Positions 44,957 to 56,599 of a stretch of DNA of 64,000 nucleotides are shown here, in pieces. The DNA comes from Petaurus breviceps papuanus (lineage: Eukaryota; Chordata; Mammalia; Diprotodontia; Petauridae): contig JAMXIF010000032.1 of NCBI GenBank assembly GCA_028583685.1, positions 7,558,785 to 7,622,784 of the forward strand, in the 5' to 3' direction. The notes under the pieces are model-generated. The model was given only the letters and a program-made list of their open reading frames with translations, did no database searches and had not been told where the DNA came from. Made by a program: the position numbers and the translations under genes. The stretch's first letter is position 1. Each line of letters begins with the position of its first letter.

Positions 44957-45151
44957 TGCTAGAGTCAAGTCACAGTATTTCTGACTGTGGCTGATCAAAT
45001 CAATATGAGCTTGGAATGTTCTACCACAGGGCAGGCACAAATAGTCCATGTGAACATTTGGGGTGAGTCCTCTATATTTGTACTTCTTGAGTTTCTTTTG
45101 AGCTACTTTGATTCTGCTTTGATCACAGATCACCTTCTCGGATGAGGGCAT
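44957..45151 (-). pseudogene. LINE C-terminal zinc-finger piece
   Basis: A 65-codon open piece with DYLCLPCGRTFQAHIDLISH followed by a C a few residues later: C-x2-C-x(n)-H pattern of a C2H2/C2HC finger. In this type of LINE it is the C-terminal nucleic-acid-binding domain. Confidence 0.65.
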
Positions 45152-45599
45152 ACCATGCTGGGCAATCTTGTGCCAGTGTCTCCCATGTCATTCAAACAAT
45201 TGCAAAGTTGTTAAGAGAGACCTTGAGAGTGTCCTTGTATTGATTTTTCTAACCACCATGTGAGTTCTCCTTAAATTGTCTTTAAGCAAGCATAAGTTTG
45301 GCAGTTGAACAACATAACCAGCCCATCAGAATTACACTCTCTGCAACAGAGATTTAATGCTTAGCAGGTCAGTTCAAGAAAGGACCTCAGTACCTGGTAT
45401 ATTATACTTCCAGGTGATCTTCAGAATCTTCCTAAAACAATTCAAATGGAAGTGATTCAGTTTTCCTGGAATGGTACTGGTATATTGTGTAGGTTTTGCA
45501 GGCATAAAACAATGAAGTCAGCACAACATCTCTATAGACCTTCAGTTTGGTAGTCAGTCTCATACCTCTTCTCTCACACACTTTTCTGTGGAGTTTCCC

Positions 45600-46340
45600 A
45601 AACACTGAGCTAGCTCTGGCGATTCATGTGTCAACCTCATTATCAATGTGTACATCCCTGGAAAGTATATTGCCAAGGTAAGTGAATTTATCCACACTCT
45701 GAAAAACTTTTCCATTTGCTGGAACTGATGGTTCAACATACAGATGGCATGGTACTGGCTGATGGAGCACCTGTATTTTCATGGTGTCAATTGTTAGGTG
45801 AAAATGAGCACAAGCAGCAGAGAATAGATCCATACTTTGTTGCATCTCAGCTTCAGAGGCTGCATTGAGTGCAAAATCATCTGAAAACAGAAAATCATCA
45901 CCGACACTCCCTCCATTTTGGTCTTGACTTGTAGCCTGTTCAAGTTGAAGAATTTTCCATCAGTGCAGTAGCTGACCTTAATGCCATGTTCATCTTCCTA
46001 GAAGGCATTTGACAACATTTGAAAACATTATGCTAAAGAGCATGGGAGTAAGCACACAGCCTTGTTTCACTCCATTGGTAACTGGAAAAGCAGGAGAACA
46101 TTCTCCATTATCCAAAACCCAGGCAAGCATGCTGTCATGAAATTGACATATGATGATAATGAACTTCTCCAGGCAACAAAATTTTAACATAATGTTCCAT
46201 AAGCCCTCATGATTGACAGTATCAAAGGCCTTGGTCAGATCTATAAATGTTGTGTACAGTTCTGCTTCTGGAATCTCTCCTGGAGTTGTTGGCCAGCAAA
46301 CACTACCTGGACTGTTCCTCAGCTCTTTCTGAAGCCACAC
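45600..46340 (-). pseudogene. LINE reverse transcriptase domain, broken
   Basis: The 46340-45990 piece has FIDLTKAFDTVNHEGLW and VTNGVKQGCVLTPMLFS, RT motifs A-B. The 45845-45624 piece has MQQSMDLFSAACAHFHL and KFTYLGNILSR, downstream of the catalytic ADD. The pieces are separated by stops and at least one frameshift. Confidence 0.8.
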
Positions 46341-46999
46341 TGGCTCTCAGGAAGATGAGAATCTTCCAGGTGAAGAATCAGCCTGATAAGGAGATTCTCG
46401 AAAGAATCTTGCCAGGAATGACTAAGAGAGAGACCCCCCTGTGATTGTCACAGGACAACCTATTTCCTTTACTTTTATAGAGATGGCCAATGGAGGCATC
46501 CTTGAATTTCTGGGGGATAACTTCCTCTTGTCATATAACCCAGTGCCATGCTAGAGGAACCAAATGGTATTCAAAACCTCTTTTTCAGTTGAAAGTTTGC
46601 CTAGATAGGGATTGACTTCAACCTGAAGTTAATAACCAGTGGATTCAGCATTGATTGATAATGGTCTGTTGAGAACACCATGGAAATGTTCAGCCCATTT
46701 CTCCAGGATCATTTCTTTATCGCTAATTAATTTGTCTCCATCAGCACTGAGTAGTTGAGATGCACCATAGGTCTTTGACCCATAAATACCTTTCAGGGAA
46801 TCATAAGAGCACTTTGGATTGTTACTATCAGCATAAAACTGAATTTCATCTACCTTCTAAGTAAAAAATCCTGAATCTCTCAACTTTACTTGTACTTTAC
46901 TTTTGATAGAATTAAATGCTGCCTTTTTAGAGGTGGATGAACCATCCTGCTGGTAAACCCTGTGGAGTTCTCATTTTTCATTTCTGTCAAAATAGTCTT

Positions 47000-48003
47000 G
47001 ATACTAGTGAGTGTTCTGACCCAGATGAGCAAATGCAGTGCTATCCACCAAATCTCTGAAAGCTGTCCACTCCTTTTCTGCTCCGATGTTGCCAGTTGTA
47101 TGTTGGTTCAATTTCCCCTCCAAATTATCGATAACCAATCCATGCTCAGAGAAGCGCTCTAACCTGTTGACATGAATTCTTCTTCCAGTAGTCATTTTGC
47201 CTTGTGGTGGCTGCTTTTCTTGAATGTGAATGTTTAGCTTGGAGAGGATAAGTCTATGATCAGTCCACCATTCTGTAGCACACATTGCCTCTGTCACTCT
47301 CACATCCTATCTTCCTCTTCTCCTTACAATAACATAATCTATGAATGGAACACAGTGTCAGTGACATGAAGGTCATGAGATGCACAAGTCTTCAATAGTA
47401 AGTGACCATTCCTATTGTTGTTTCCTACTCCATTCCTTACAAGTACTCTCTGCCATGTCTCATAGTCTGAACCTACTCTGGCATGAAAGTCATCCCAAAT
47501 TATAACATTTCCTCTTGTGGCACGTTGCTAAGGGTCTCTGGGTCTTCATAAAATTTTTCTTTGACCTCATCAGGGTTCACCATGGTAGATAATAGTCACT
47601 GATGATGGTGGCGTGGCATTTTCTTGCCAGGGGCAATCACATTGTCATGAACCTGTCTGTCATTCCCTCTTTTTGGTAGCAAACAACTACTCCTTTTGGC
47701 TAGTGAACAAACAAAAAAGTTTGTTGGCTAAATTAGTTTGGATTAAAAAACCTTCACCAACTTCACAGACCTCCAGAAAAACACGTATCTAGCTTTGACT
47801 TCAGGAAGCTGGCCTTCATTTGGCAGCTTTGTTTCACTCAGAGATACCCTCTGAATGCAATATCTGCCTAGTTCTATCACAAGAGCTGTTAGCCTCTCAG
47901 GTCTACTGGATTTGGTGTTATCGATAAATGTGTGCAACATTCCACATATGGATGTTGAGTGGAATTCTTTGCATAAGTTTTTGTACATTTTTTGCAGTTT
48001 CAA
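47000..48003 (-). pseudogene. LINE AP-endonuclease domain, broken
   Basis: 48003-47743 contains LVIELGRYCIQRVSLSETKL, the N-terminal 'LSET' motif of APE-type endonucleases. 47303-47004 contains WTDHRLILSKL, the C-terminal 'DH' catalytic motif. Separated by stops and frameshifts. Confidence 0.75.
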
Positions 48004-48870
48004 TCACAGGGTGGGATTCTCACCTGCCATGGTAATCAGGCCAGGGTTGGGTAAGCAGACTATTTTTAGGATACCTTTTCCAGCCCCTTCCTCACACCAG
48101 GAGGTGAACAGAACAATCCTTAAAAAGTTGTACAGGCACCTAGGGGCTGCTGAATCCCACTGCTGCTTCCAATGAGAAGATGACTCTATGACCTGGGCTG
48201 CCTGTGGCAGGGTTGTGACCACAACTCTCAGTGTATCCACACCTGCTTCTTTGTCACCTGACTGTCACCATAGGACTTTGAGATGGATAAAAATGGTGAA
48301 ATGGTATGGGTGATATCTTTTGATTCTTGTGTGAGTTGCATTTAAGCAAGGGACGGTTGCAAGAAGTTGTCAGCCTCACTCTCTTTTCTAGAGTCAGCAC
48401 AGTCCAGTGTCAGGACAGAGTCAAGATTACTGGTAATGGCTGGAGATGCAGTGGATGACCCTGGTGTCTTCAAAGTCTAACCAAGTTCCAAATGCTCCAC
48501 AGCGCTTGCTTCAGCTGCCTTCACGGAGGTTGGAACAAATTGTTCTCATCCACCCATTTCACCAAGGAAAGACTTCTCATGCTTGGGGTAGACACCCTGC
48601 TAACTCACCAACAGGATTGGGACCTCTCAGTGGCCTAAATGGTTTACTGGGGTGTGGCCACTGTACATGACAGAGCTTCTTGAAACCACAAGTGAGAATT
48701 AGGTGGGTCAGTTGGACACCAAAGATGGAAAGCAGCTGAAGGGCCCAGTAGCCCTCACACCAGAGGCCCTGCTAGTCTTCCCTGAACATACCCTACACCC
48801 CCAGACACAACTCAAAGACTACCTGAACAACAAAAAACAACCAAAAGCATAGTTTCGGGCCTCAGAAAAA

Positions 48871-49410
48871 ACCTGAACGATCTGGAGATTCTGACAAGGC
48901 TTCTTTTGGCAAAACTGTGTCAGAATGACAGAGATATCATTCTTTTACATATTGCAATCTTGTACATTTCTCTTGGGCCATAAAAATTAAAGAGAAGATA
49001 GATCCATTATCCTATATGTCCTTCAATGTCATAAAAGTTGAACAAATTTAGTTAAATAGAATCATAATTTCCCCTAAGGAAACAAACTTTGTCAAACAAA
49101 CTCTATAAAAAACTAAATCAGGTTACAAATTAAAGTACATTTAGAGGTTTCACAAATAGGCTGATTGAGGTAGATTTACATGTCACCAAGGAGTCAGGGA
49201 CAATTCAGAGTCTTCCTCTGAATTCTTATCTAAGGAATGTTTAAGACTAAGTAAATTCTCAAATGCTATGGGTCAGGTTTTGGTCAAGTGAGGTTATTGT
49301 TAAGACAGACTTAGTTAAGCAAAAAATGACACTGAGTCCCAAGTAATAAAAGGAAATAAAAAAATTGCATAAGATAAAAATAGACATTCTTTTTCACTTT
49401 TATTTTTTGG
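48871..49410. other. Unidentified AT-rich sequence
   Basis: No gene or repeat family recognised. Confidence 0.3.
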
Positions 49411-49414
49411 TCCA

Positions 49415-49925
49415 GACCTGTGATTTCACAGGCGTAGAAACTCTGAATGGGTAAATTCCCCTTTCCCTATGGAGATCTACCAGCTGTTCTGCAGTTTTTA
49501 GTCTGAGAGGATTTCCTGGAGCACTGACAAGGTTAGTGATTGACTTCCTCAGGGTCATGGAGGCAATATCTCAAAGGCAGAACTGGAACCCCATTCTGCC
49601 TGCCTGCTTCCCCCTCTCTATCTACTATACCACAATGCCTCTCATTGTCTTGTGGGCATTATATTACACTTTGAGGTTCATATAATGTGATATATGAACT
49701 TGAATGTTAAAGTGCTGTATATATTTTCTTATCTGAGCACCTAACAACTCTGTTGGGGTAAGTACTATAGATTTTTCAATATCCATTTTATAGAAGAGGA
49801 AACTTGAGAACAGAAAGGATAAGAGATTTGCTCATGGCAACATATTTAGTAAGTATAAAAGTTGGGATTCAAATGCCAGTCTGCCTGAATCCAAGTCTAT
49901 CTTCTTCACCAAGTTGCCTCTCATG
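49415..49925 (-). mobile_element. Two MIR/CORE-SINE fossils
   Basis: 49415-49645 ('gatctaccagctgttctgcag', 'ctctatctactataccacaatgcctc') and 49735-49922 ('ccattttatagaagaggaaac', 'caagtctatcttcttcaccaag') read as minus-strand MIR-type elements. Confidence 0.65.
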
Positions 49926-49948
49926 CAATCTGAATCTCAACCAATCTT

Positions 49949-50094
49949 TTTTTTTTTGGAGGGCAATTGGGGTTAAGTGACTTGCCCAAGCTCACACAGC
50001 TAGTAAGTATTAAGTGTCTGAGTCCAGATTTGAACTGAGGTCCTCCTGACTCCAGGACCGGTGCTCTATTTGCTGCAACACCTAGTTGCCCCTG
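49949..50094 (-). mobile_element. WSINE1-like SINE
   Basis: T-tail, 'gggcaattggggttaagtgactt', 'gtgctctatttgctgcaacac'. The 14-bp duplication 'tctcaaccaatctt' (49935-49948 and 50095-50108) is exact. Confidence 0.95.
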
Positions 50095-50108
50095 TCTCAA
50101 CCAATCTT

Positions 50109-50300
50109 AAAATTGGTTAAAGAAACTGGAAATATTTAGCCCAGAGAACAGAAGAGTCTTTGTAAGGGACAACATGAAAAACACTATGTACAAACAAGAT
50201 ACATATACAATAAACTGGAGATAGCAATCAGAAGGAAGACACTAACATTAATTAAAGAGCCTAAAACACAATATCTTTCCATTCCATTAACATGTCACAC
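50109..50300. other. Unidentified sequence
   Basis: No gene; possibly an old LINE fragment. Confidence 0.3.
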
Positions 50301-50302
50301 TT

Positions 50303-50886
50303 TGCTATTGTGCTTTAAGAAAGGAAGAAAAAGATAATTTCAAACAGACATGGAAAGATGCATATGAATTGATAGAGAATGAACCAGGAGAACAATGAAT
50401 ACTACAACAGCAGCATTATAAAAATAAAGAATTTTGAACACATGTATAAACTGATGAAGAATGAGATGAGCAAGACCCAGAGAAAAATGTATTCAATTAC
50501 AACAGTGTAAAAAAAATTGAAGGCTGTAAAAACTTTGATCAAAGCAATGACCAAAGGAACCGTGTTGATCAAAGCATCCACGGTTCCAGAGGACTATTGA
50601 TGAAGTGTTATATCTGCCTTCTGACAGAAATGATAGATACAGGGAGAAGAACGAAACTTTTCTTTTTTAATACGGCCAATGAATTTGGTTTGCTTGACAG
50701 AAGTGATAGATATTGGGTACAGTAAAGTTTTGTTTTGTTTTTTTAAACACAACCAATGAATTTGTTTTGCTTGATAATGCATTTTGTTACAAGAAATTTC
50801 TTTTTTTGTTTTCGGCGGGGGGAGGTTGGCAGGGAGAGAAAATAGATTTCTGTTCATCAAAAATAAAAATTTAATTAAAAAAAGTA
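50303..50886 (+). mobile_element. L1 3' end (end of ORF2 and 3' UTR)
   Basis: 'ctattgtgctttaagaaagg', 'gaaccaggagaacaatgaat' then the 3' UTR with a repeated unit ('gccaatgaatttggtttgcttgacag' at about 50674 and 'accaatgaatttgttttgcttgataa' at about 50752) and a poly(A) end at 50877-50884. Confidence 0.75.
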
Positions 50887-50889
50887 GTT

Positions 50890-51230
50890 GCATAGAAACA
50901 CATTTTAAAATGAGGAAACTGAGTCTGAGGGGTTAAGTAGTTTAAGGGAAAAAAATCACCTAAAGATTAGGATTATTAAAAAGTGGAGCAGATTGCCTCC
51001 ATGACTGGAGGCCATGAGGCAAATGATAAATGACATCTTGTCAATTATATTATATATTAGATGCTTGCTCAGACATGGACTGGTTTGAATGACTTTGGAG
51101 GCCACCTAAGATTCTATTCTAATAATTTGAGTATATATAATTTTATAATTTTTATAATATAATAATTTTAGAATAATTCTATTCTAATAATTCATTCTAA
51201 GAATCTGTAATTCTCCTTGAGAAGGAGAGT
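50890..51230. mobile_element. MIR fragment and CR1/L3-like 3' end
   Basis: 50905-50960 is MIR-like ('aatgaggaaactgagtctgagg'). 50970-51115 resembles a CR1/L3 LINE 3' end ('ggagcagattgcctccatgac', 'cagacatggactggtttgaatgac'). Confidence 0.5.
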
Positions 51231-51592
51231 TGGATGAGATTTTTATTGGTCAGGGAAGTACCATTCTCAAATCATAGCAGGAATGCTTCCACTCTCCTAT
51301 GCAGAGGGCGAGCCTTGGTTAAGGCTTAATTTAGGATGAGATCTCACTTAGGTTACAGACATTTACAGAACAATAGGTTTGTCCATTAACTGAGAATGTA
51401 TTTGTGAAAATATTCTCCAGAGGAGACGCTATACTTTTGATATTTACATGGTGCCACATCATACCAAGGCCTGCTGGAGGTCTTCAGCAAATGCACATTC
51501 TATTCATACTGATTTGGGCTCATTATCCCACAGGGATTTAGGGGAACGACTAACCAATAAACACAGGGTATCAAATAAACATTTCAGTTCTC
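51231..51592 (-). mobile_element. Possible LTR remnant (fossil, uncertain)
   Basis: 'gagatttttattggtcaggg' could be a reversed poly(A) region; no termini defined. No gene. Confidence 0.3.
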
Positions 51593-51754
51593 TAAAGGGT
51601 GGCTAGGTGGCGCAGTGAATAGAGCATCAGCCCTGGAGTCAGGAGCACCTGAGTTCAAATCCAGCCTCAGACACTTGACACACTTACTAGCCCTGTGACC
51701 TTGGGCAAGTCACTTAACCCCAATTGTCCTGCCCCCCTCTCCAAAAAAAAAAAT
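51593..51754 (+). mobile_element. WSINE1-like SINE
   Basis: 'gggtggctaggtggcgcagtg' to 'cttaaccccaattgtcc', then an A-tail. The flanking duplication 'aaataaacatttca[g/a]ttctc' is 20 bp with one mismatch (51573-51592, 51755-51774). Confidence 0.95.
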
Positions 51755-51779
51755 AAATAAACATTTCAATTCTCAAGAC

Positions 51780-52380
51780 AACGATTAAGATAGGAATAGA
51801 AAATCTAACAAGTCTCTCCAGGGGAACTAGAGGTGTCCCCAGACATCTTTGCCAATGTCTTACTCTTTGCTGGGCATTATACTGCTATTGCATTAGGCCT
51901 GGCTTACTGGTGGTTAGAATGAATCACTGAAAATGCCACAAAGACCAATTTTGTTCACAGACTTCAAAGGGCTCCCCCCCACCCCCACTCCCCCACCCCA
52001 AGAAATGGACAATTTTTTTTTTTTTGGGCGCCCTTCCAGAATATTGGGATTATAATGATTTATGAAGCCAGTGACAGGTCTGAGAGCAGATTCAATTGTC
52101 AGGAACAATGATGCCAACAACTTCACAACAAAGAGCTGCCTAATCATTGGGATCAGCCAATATGGCAACAAAATGGCTTACACTCCCCAGAGTAGATTGA
52201 GGGGCCTTCCCCGTAGTCCTGACTTTTATCATTCATGTGCTGACTAAACTTTACAGGAAGGGATAACAATGTTCTTGACTCACTTTCAATAGTAAGCCTT
52301 TTCTGTGGTGTTTTTGTTTCCCCAGTAATGGGGATGAATTTACACCAAATCATTACAACTCACATGTGGTACAGTGGCAT
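51780..52380. other. No gene seen; unidentified sequence
   Basis: C-run at 51974-52000 and T-run at 52013-52025. Short open frames on both strands, no recognised domain. Confidence 0.35.
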
Positions 52381-52384
52381 TGTA

Positions 52385-52480
52385 GATTGAAAGTTCAAAG
52401 GGACTTTAGACACCATTAAATATAATTCCCAGATTTTTGTAGATAAAGAAACCTAGGTCAGAGTGACTTGCCTAGCATCT
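52385..52480 (-). mobile_element. MIR fossil
   Basis: 'gtagataaagaaacctaggtcagagtgacttgcctag' is minus-strand MIR, cut by the SINE that follows. Confidence 0.6.
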
Positions 52481-52493
52481 GTCTTGAGTAAAT

Positions 52494-52649
52494 TTTTTTT
52501 TAAAGCAATCGGGGTTAAGTAACTTGCTCAAGGTTACATGGCCAGTTATTATTTCTGGGTGTGGTGTTGAGTATCTGAGCCCGGATTTGATCCAGGTCAT
52601 CCCGACACTGGAGCCGGTGCTCTTACTCGATGAGCCACCTGGCCACCCC
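52494..52649 (-). mobile_element. 'ggccaggtggctcag' SINE subfamily, copy 4
   Basis: 'gcaatcggggttaagtaactt', 'tgagcccggatttgatcc', 'gatgagccacctggccacccc'. The 14-bp duplication 'tgtcttgagtaaat' (52480-52493 and 52650-52663) is exact. Confidence 0.95.
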
Positions 52650-52663
52650 TGTCTTGAGTAAAT

Positions 52664-53780
52664 TTAATCAAGGTAGACTAAGGTACAGATTCTGAGCAAG
52701 ATCAACTTAACTGTTAACAAAAGGGGTCAAACTGGCCAGTGACCTTCAGAGAAGGAGGAGACCTTTTTTATTAACATACAGCAAAGAAAGAGTCCTGGTA
52801 AGCAGGGAGAAAAGGTGACATGGCATTTCAATGCATAAGCATTGTAAGTTTCACACCCAATTTTTTTGGCAAAAAAGTTGAGGTGCAACCATTAAAAAAT
52901 TTGTTCCTTTATTATTTAAAAATCATTTATTACTATACTGTCTTTGGTGCAAGATTATGATGCACAGAATACTTGTGAATATACATTAAAAATGAATACT
53001 GACAAGGCACCTGTGCTGAGAATTCTAGGTTCATGGTTTGAAATGCGTGAGAGATAATTCCATATCCATATGCCTCTAGTGAATATATTGCTGCTCTGTT
53101 TACCTTTTAAGTGGCTTGACACAGAATTATGCCATGTGATTATTAGGAGATGAAAGGTTGTAATCCAATTTTTGGAATGAAAAAATAGCGTGCAACAATT
53201 AAGTGGCAGTGACAGTTACATGGTAGGCTGTAGGGTTGGGTCAGGAACATTACAATTGGCTATACTGAAAAAGGTTGGCGGGCATTCAGGTGAGACTAAG
53301 CACACCCCTCTCTAACAATTAAGGAAAGTTCTTTGTTCTATGGGACCCATTTGTATCTTTGCGTATCATTTGTGTCTTTGCTAGGGGATCACAACTAAAA
53401 AACTTTCTGTCTCCTTGGAAGAGATTAAAAACTTCCTTGACTACACAAAGACAGGCAAGGACAGATGACGTATCTTTTAAGGATGGTAATTTTGTGGGGC
53501 TAAACAAATAGATATCCATGAAGTATCCTGGAGGATACAACACGAGGGAGAGCTTTTCTTTTAAACTATCTTTAAGCTAACTGGATTCCTGAGCTCAACT
53601 CAAGCCAAGTGGACGCAGATCTAACTATAAAACTAATATCACATAAAATCAGTTATATCGTAGAGTTAATACAATAGGAATCAATACAGAAGAAATTAGA
53701 GATAATATTAATTTTTATATTTTCAAGTGAGCCCACCACAGGACCCCACTACCTTCCTCTCTCATCCCAGATACCGTCAC
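52664..53780. other. No gene seen; unidentified sequence
   Basis: No repeat family recognised. Two related blocks, 'ccaatttttttggcaaaaaag...gtgcaaccattaa' (52858-52892) and 'ccaatttttggaatgaaaaaatagcgtgcaacaattaa' (53165-53202), lie in the same orientation about 310 bp apart. Confidence 0.35.
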
Positions 53781-53784
53781 TGTT

Positions 53785-54030
53785 GTCATCATCATCATCA
53801 TGACATTTATATAGTGCTTTAAAGTTTGAAAAATGTTTCACACATGTTATCATTTGATTCTCACGACAGCTTTGTGAGGCAGAGACTATAATTATCCCGA
53901 TTTTATAGATGAAGAACCTGAAACTGGGAGTAAGTGATTTGTACAGGGGCCACAATCATGGTAAATAAGGCAGGGTTTTAATCCCATTCCTTCTGACTCC
54001 AGCCCTCTATCCTTCAGGCCACACTACACC
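53785..54030 (-). mobile_element. MIR/CORE-SINE fossil
   Basis: 'catttatatagtgctttaaagtttg', 'gattttatagatgaagaacctgaaac', 'ccttctgactccagccctctatcc'. Confidence 0.75.
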
Positions 54031-54264
54031 TTAAATCAGAAAATAGGCTTCAGAAAATAGGTTGGGGCATGGTTTGTTTTTTGTTTGTTTTGTTTTGTTG
54101 TCTTTCCTAGCATCTAGTTCAGAGCCTGCCGAGTGAATAGAGCCTTCAGGAATGAATTGATGGTTCTTGTGACTGATGACACATTTGAGAGATGGGCTGG
54201 CAGGGTGTGGGGATGTATCTCCAGTGAATAGAAGGTCTCTAAAGTCAAAAACTATGACCATTTT

Positions 54265-54440
54265 CTTCTTTGTGGCTCCAGCACGGTGCTTGGCACATCA
54301 TAGATGTTAAATTATGCTTGTTGAATTGAATTACTGAATTGAGTGTAGTCTCTCTGGGTTTGAATTTCCTCATCTGTAAAATGAAGGGAGTGGGCCGGCT
54401 GCTTTCTCATTCCTTCCCACTCAAAATTCTATATTTCTAT
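54265..54440 (+). mobile_element. L2/MIR 3'-end fragments
   Basis: 'gcacggtgcttggcacatcatagatg' and then 'gaatttcctcatctgtaaaatgaag'. Confidence 0.6.
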
Positions 54441-54950
54441 TTCTATAATAGTATAGACTTCTCAACAGAAGTATAAATTTAAATTCTGAGTGCTGAAGCC
54501 AAAATTTAAGCAAGAACTCAATTCTCTTTTGTTAAGTGTAAAATAAGACACTACCCAGTGGATCTAGGAAGGAGCCTTTAATTTCATGAGTTCAAAGACT
54601 TCCTGAGTACTATTTAAACCTAAGGGGTTCACTCACTAAAAATTTATGGGGCATAGCCTTAGCTGGGCCCCTCATGGCTGTTCAGTCATTCCACTCTATT
54701 TTCCCATTATGACTCACTATCTCACTCCCCACAGTGGCTGTTCCAAACCCTTTCCTCTCTCCCAAAGTTCCTAATCCCCGAACTCAACAACTGATAACTT
54801 CATTTCATTCTTTATAGTGGAGGCTGAGACAGCTCTCTTAATTCCCATTTCTCAAAATCATGACCTATTCTTTCCTCCTTCCCTGATCACAGAAAAAGAG
54901 ATATCACTATTCTTTGCTCTGGGAAAACCCTTTACTAATATTTTCTTACC
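54441..54950. other. Unidentified sequence
   Basis: C/T-rich in 54690-54900; no gene or repeat confirmed. Confidence 0.3.
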
Positions 54951-54952
54951 AT

Positions 54953-55195
54953 AGCAGAGTGAATGCTGGATGGAGTCAGGAAGAACTGAGTCTGAATGCC
55001 ATCTCAGACATGGACTAGATAGATCACCGTAGGCAAATCACTTAACCTTACTCAGACTCAGTTTCCTCATCTGTACAAAGACGATAATAATAAAACCTAC
55101 CTCACAAGAGTTGTGTGAGGATCAAATGATATAACATATTTAAAGTGATTTGCAAACCTTAAAATGTGATATAATTGTGAACTATTGTTCTCCAG
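54953..55195 (+). mobile_element. CORE-SINE (Ther2/MIR-like)
   Basis: 'gatggagtcaggaagaactgag', 'cagactcagtttcctcatctg', 'gttgtgtgaggatcaaatgat', 'gatttgcaaacctta'. Confidence 0.75.
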
Positions 55196-55540
55196 GACCC
55201 TATTCCAATAATCATTCCCCTCCCTTCATGGATGTTCAATCTCTTCCTTTCTACTGATTTATTTGGTGATCAATGTGCTATGGTGTTCTCAAACTTAAAC
55301 AGCCTTCCCTTTACCCTCCTAGCTTTTCCAAGTATTGTCTTGTCTCTCTTTTCTTCCTTCAAAACCAAACTTCTGGGGAAAAAATGTTATCTACACCCAA
55401 CGTCTACAAAGGCTCAAGACTCATTCTGTTCTAAACCCCTTGTAATTTAGGGTTTAAAGTTTCTTGAAGCACATTTTGGACAAATATTAATAAATGTTGC
55501 CCAGTTCTCAATATGGAAATCATCTCAGGTGTGTTTTGTT
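55196..55540. other. C/T-rich unidentified sequence
   Basis: It may continue 54690-54950 across the SINE (the same C/T-rich style), which would make it an old LINE fragment. No gene. Confidence 0.3.
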
Positions 55541-55544
55541 ATTA

Positions 55545-55812
55545 TTGTTCAATTGCTTTTGTCTAGTCATTTTTCAGTCATGTCTGATTTTCTGTGACCC
55601 CATTTTGGCTTTTCTTGGCAAAGATGCTGGAGTGGTTTCCCATTTCCTCCTTTAGCTCATTTTACAGGTGAGGAAACTGAGGCAAACAAGATTAAGTGAC
55701 TTGCCCATAGTTATACAACTAGTAAACTTCTGAGGACAGATTTGAACTCAGGAAGATGAATTTACCTAACTCCAGGCCTAATACTTTATCTGATGGGGTG
55801 CTTGGGTGCCTG
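55545..55812 (-). mobile_element. MAR1-like CORE-SINE, full length
   Basis: Minus copy: 'gtgaccccattttggcttttcttggc', 'tttacaggtgaggaaactgaggc', 'tttgaactcaggaagatgaatt', head to 'ggtgcttgggtgcc'. Confidence 0.85.
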
Positions 55813-55814
55813 CA

Positions 55815-56480
55815 CTTGGACTCCAATTCCAAAATCACATTTCTCCCTAGTCTCAAAACACTATCCTTGGTAACTTCTCCCCAGTCCAAAGACACTATGC
55901 TTAGCAATTACTCATGAGTGGGCTTCAGCCAAATAGTTCTCTCTCTCCCTGGTACAAAATACTTATCTCTCTCCCTGATACAGTAGCAGACTGCACCAGT
56001 AAGAATTCCACAGGATTATCCATACCACCTCCCTACCTCATTATTTACATTCTGGTCTCTTCATTATATATAACTTGGGCGTTAGACTCCCTACTTCTAT
56101 CTTGTCAAACAAGACATTGATGGGTGGCAGACTGGGCATTCCTCAGTTGACTCTGACTGCCAGATAACTTGTGATGTAACAGGCCTAAAACCACACTTCC
56201 ATGTGCTTCATTCCCCCCTTGCCTTTTGGGCTTTTCCCAGGTGAATTCTGGGTAAATAGCTTGCAGTTGATACAAAAAGTGCATGTTCCTTTAAGAACTG
56301 ACCACTCCTTAACCACTCCATAATCACAACTTGATCACCTAATTAACATATCTGGCACATGTTTTGCTATAGTTTATCCCAAATAAACTTTAACTGTACC
56401 TCTTTAAGTTCAAAGGCTCTTTAAGAACTTTTTCCTGCTGAAAAGTGTAAAAATAAATCTTTGCCACCATGACTCACAGA
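55815..56480 (+). mobile_element. Probable LTR/ERV-derived sequence (fossil)
   Basis: 'cattatatataacttgggcg' (TATA-like, about 56064) and 'tcccaaataaactttaactg' (poly(A)-like, about 56380), followed by a second 'aaaataaatctttgcc'. Layout suggests one LTR, but the ends are not resolved. Confidence 0.4.
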
Positions 56481-56599
56481 ATACTTGAGTCCGTGAATGC
56501 ATCCCAGATGACCCTGTCAAGTACTCCAGTCCCTGGGGGGGTCCCCAAAGCGCCCTCACACTGCATCATACCCACTGTGTCACTGGCTACCTCATGCAG

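Larger units (their letters stand above)
44957..48870 (-). mobile_element. APE-type LINE with C-terminal zinc finger, near full length, decayed
   Basis: Minus-strand order: 5' region (48870-48010), AP endonuclease (48003-47000), RT (46340-45600), C-terminal zinc finger (45151-44957). The RT blocks (FIDLTKAFDTVNHEG; VTNGVKQGCVLTPM) and C-terminal C-x2-C...H...C finger separate it from L1, from L2 and from BovB. I could not fix the clade. It would copy its own RNA into DNA by target-primed reverse transcription; many stops and frameshifts make this copy dead. Its age, judged by decay, is much greater than that of the SINEs. Confidence 0.75.

Noticed and set aside
44957-48870. LINE as BovB/RTE
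   Set aside because: RT motifs (KAFDTVNHEG, NGVKQGCVLTP) and the C-terminal zinc finger do not fit BovB as I know it; clade left open.
51780-52380. Processed pseudogene of a host gene
   Set aside because: Short open frames on both strands but no recognised protein and no A-tail with flanking duplication.
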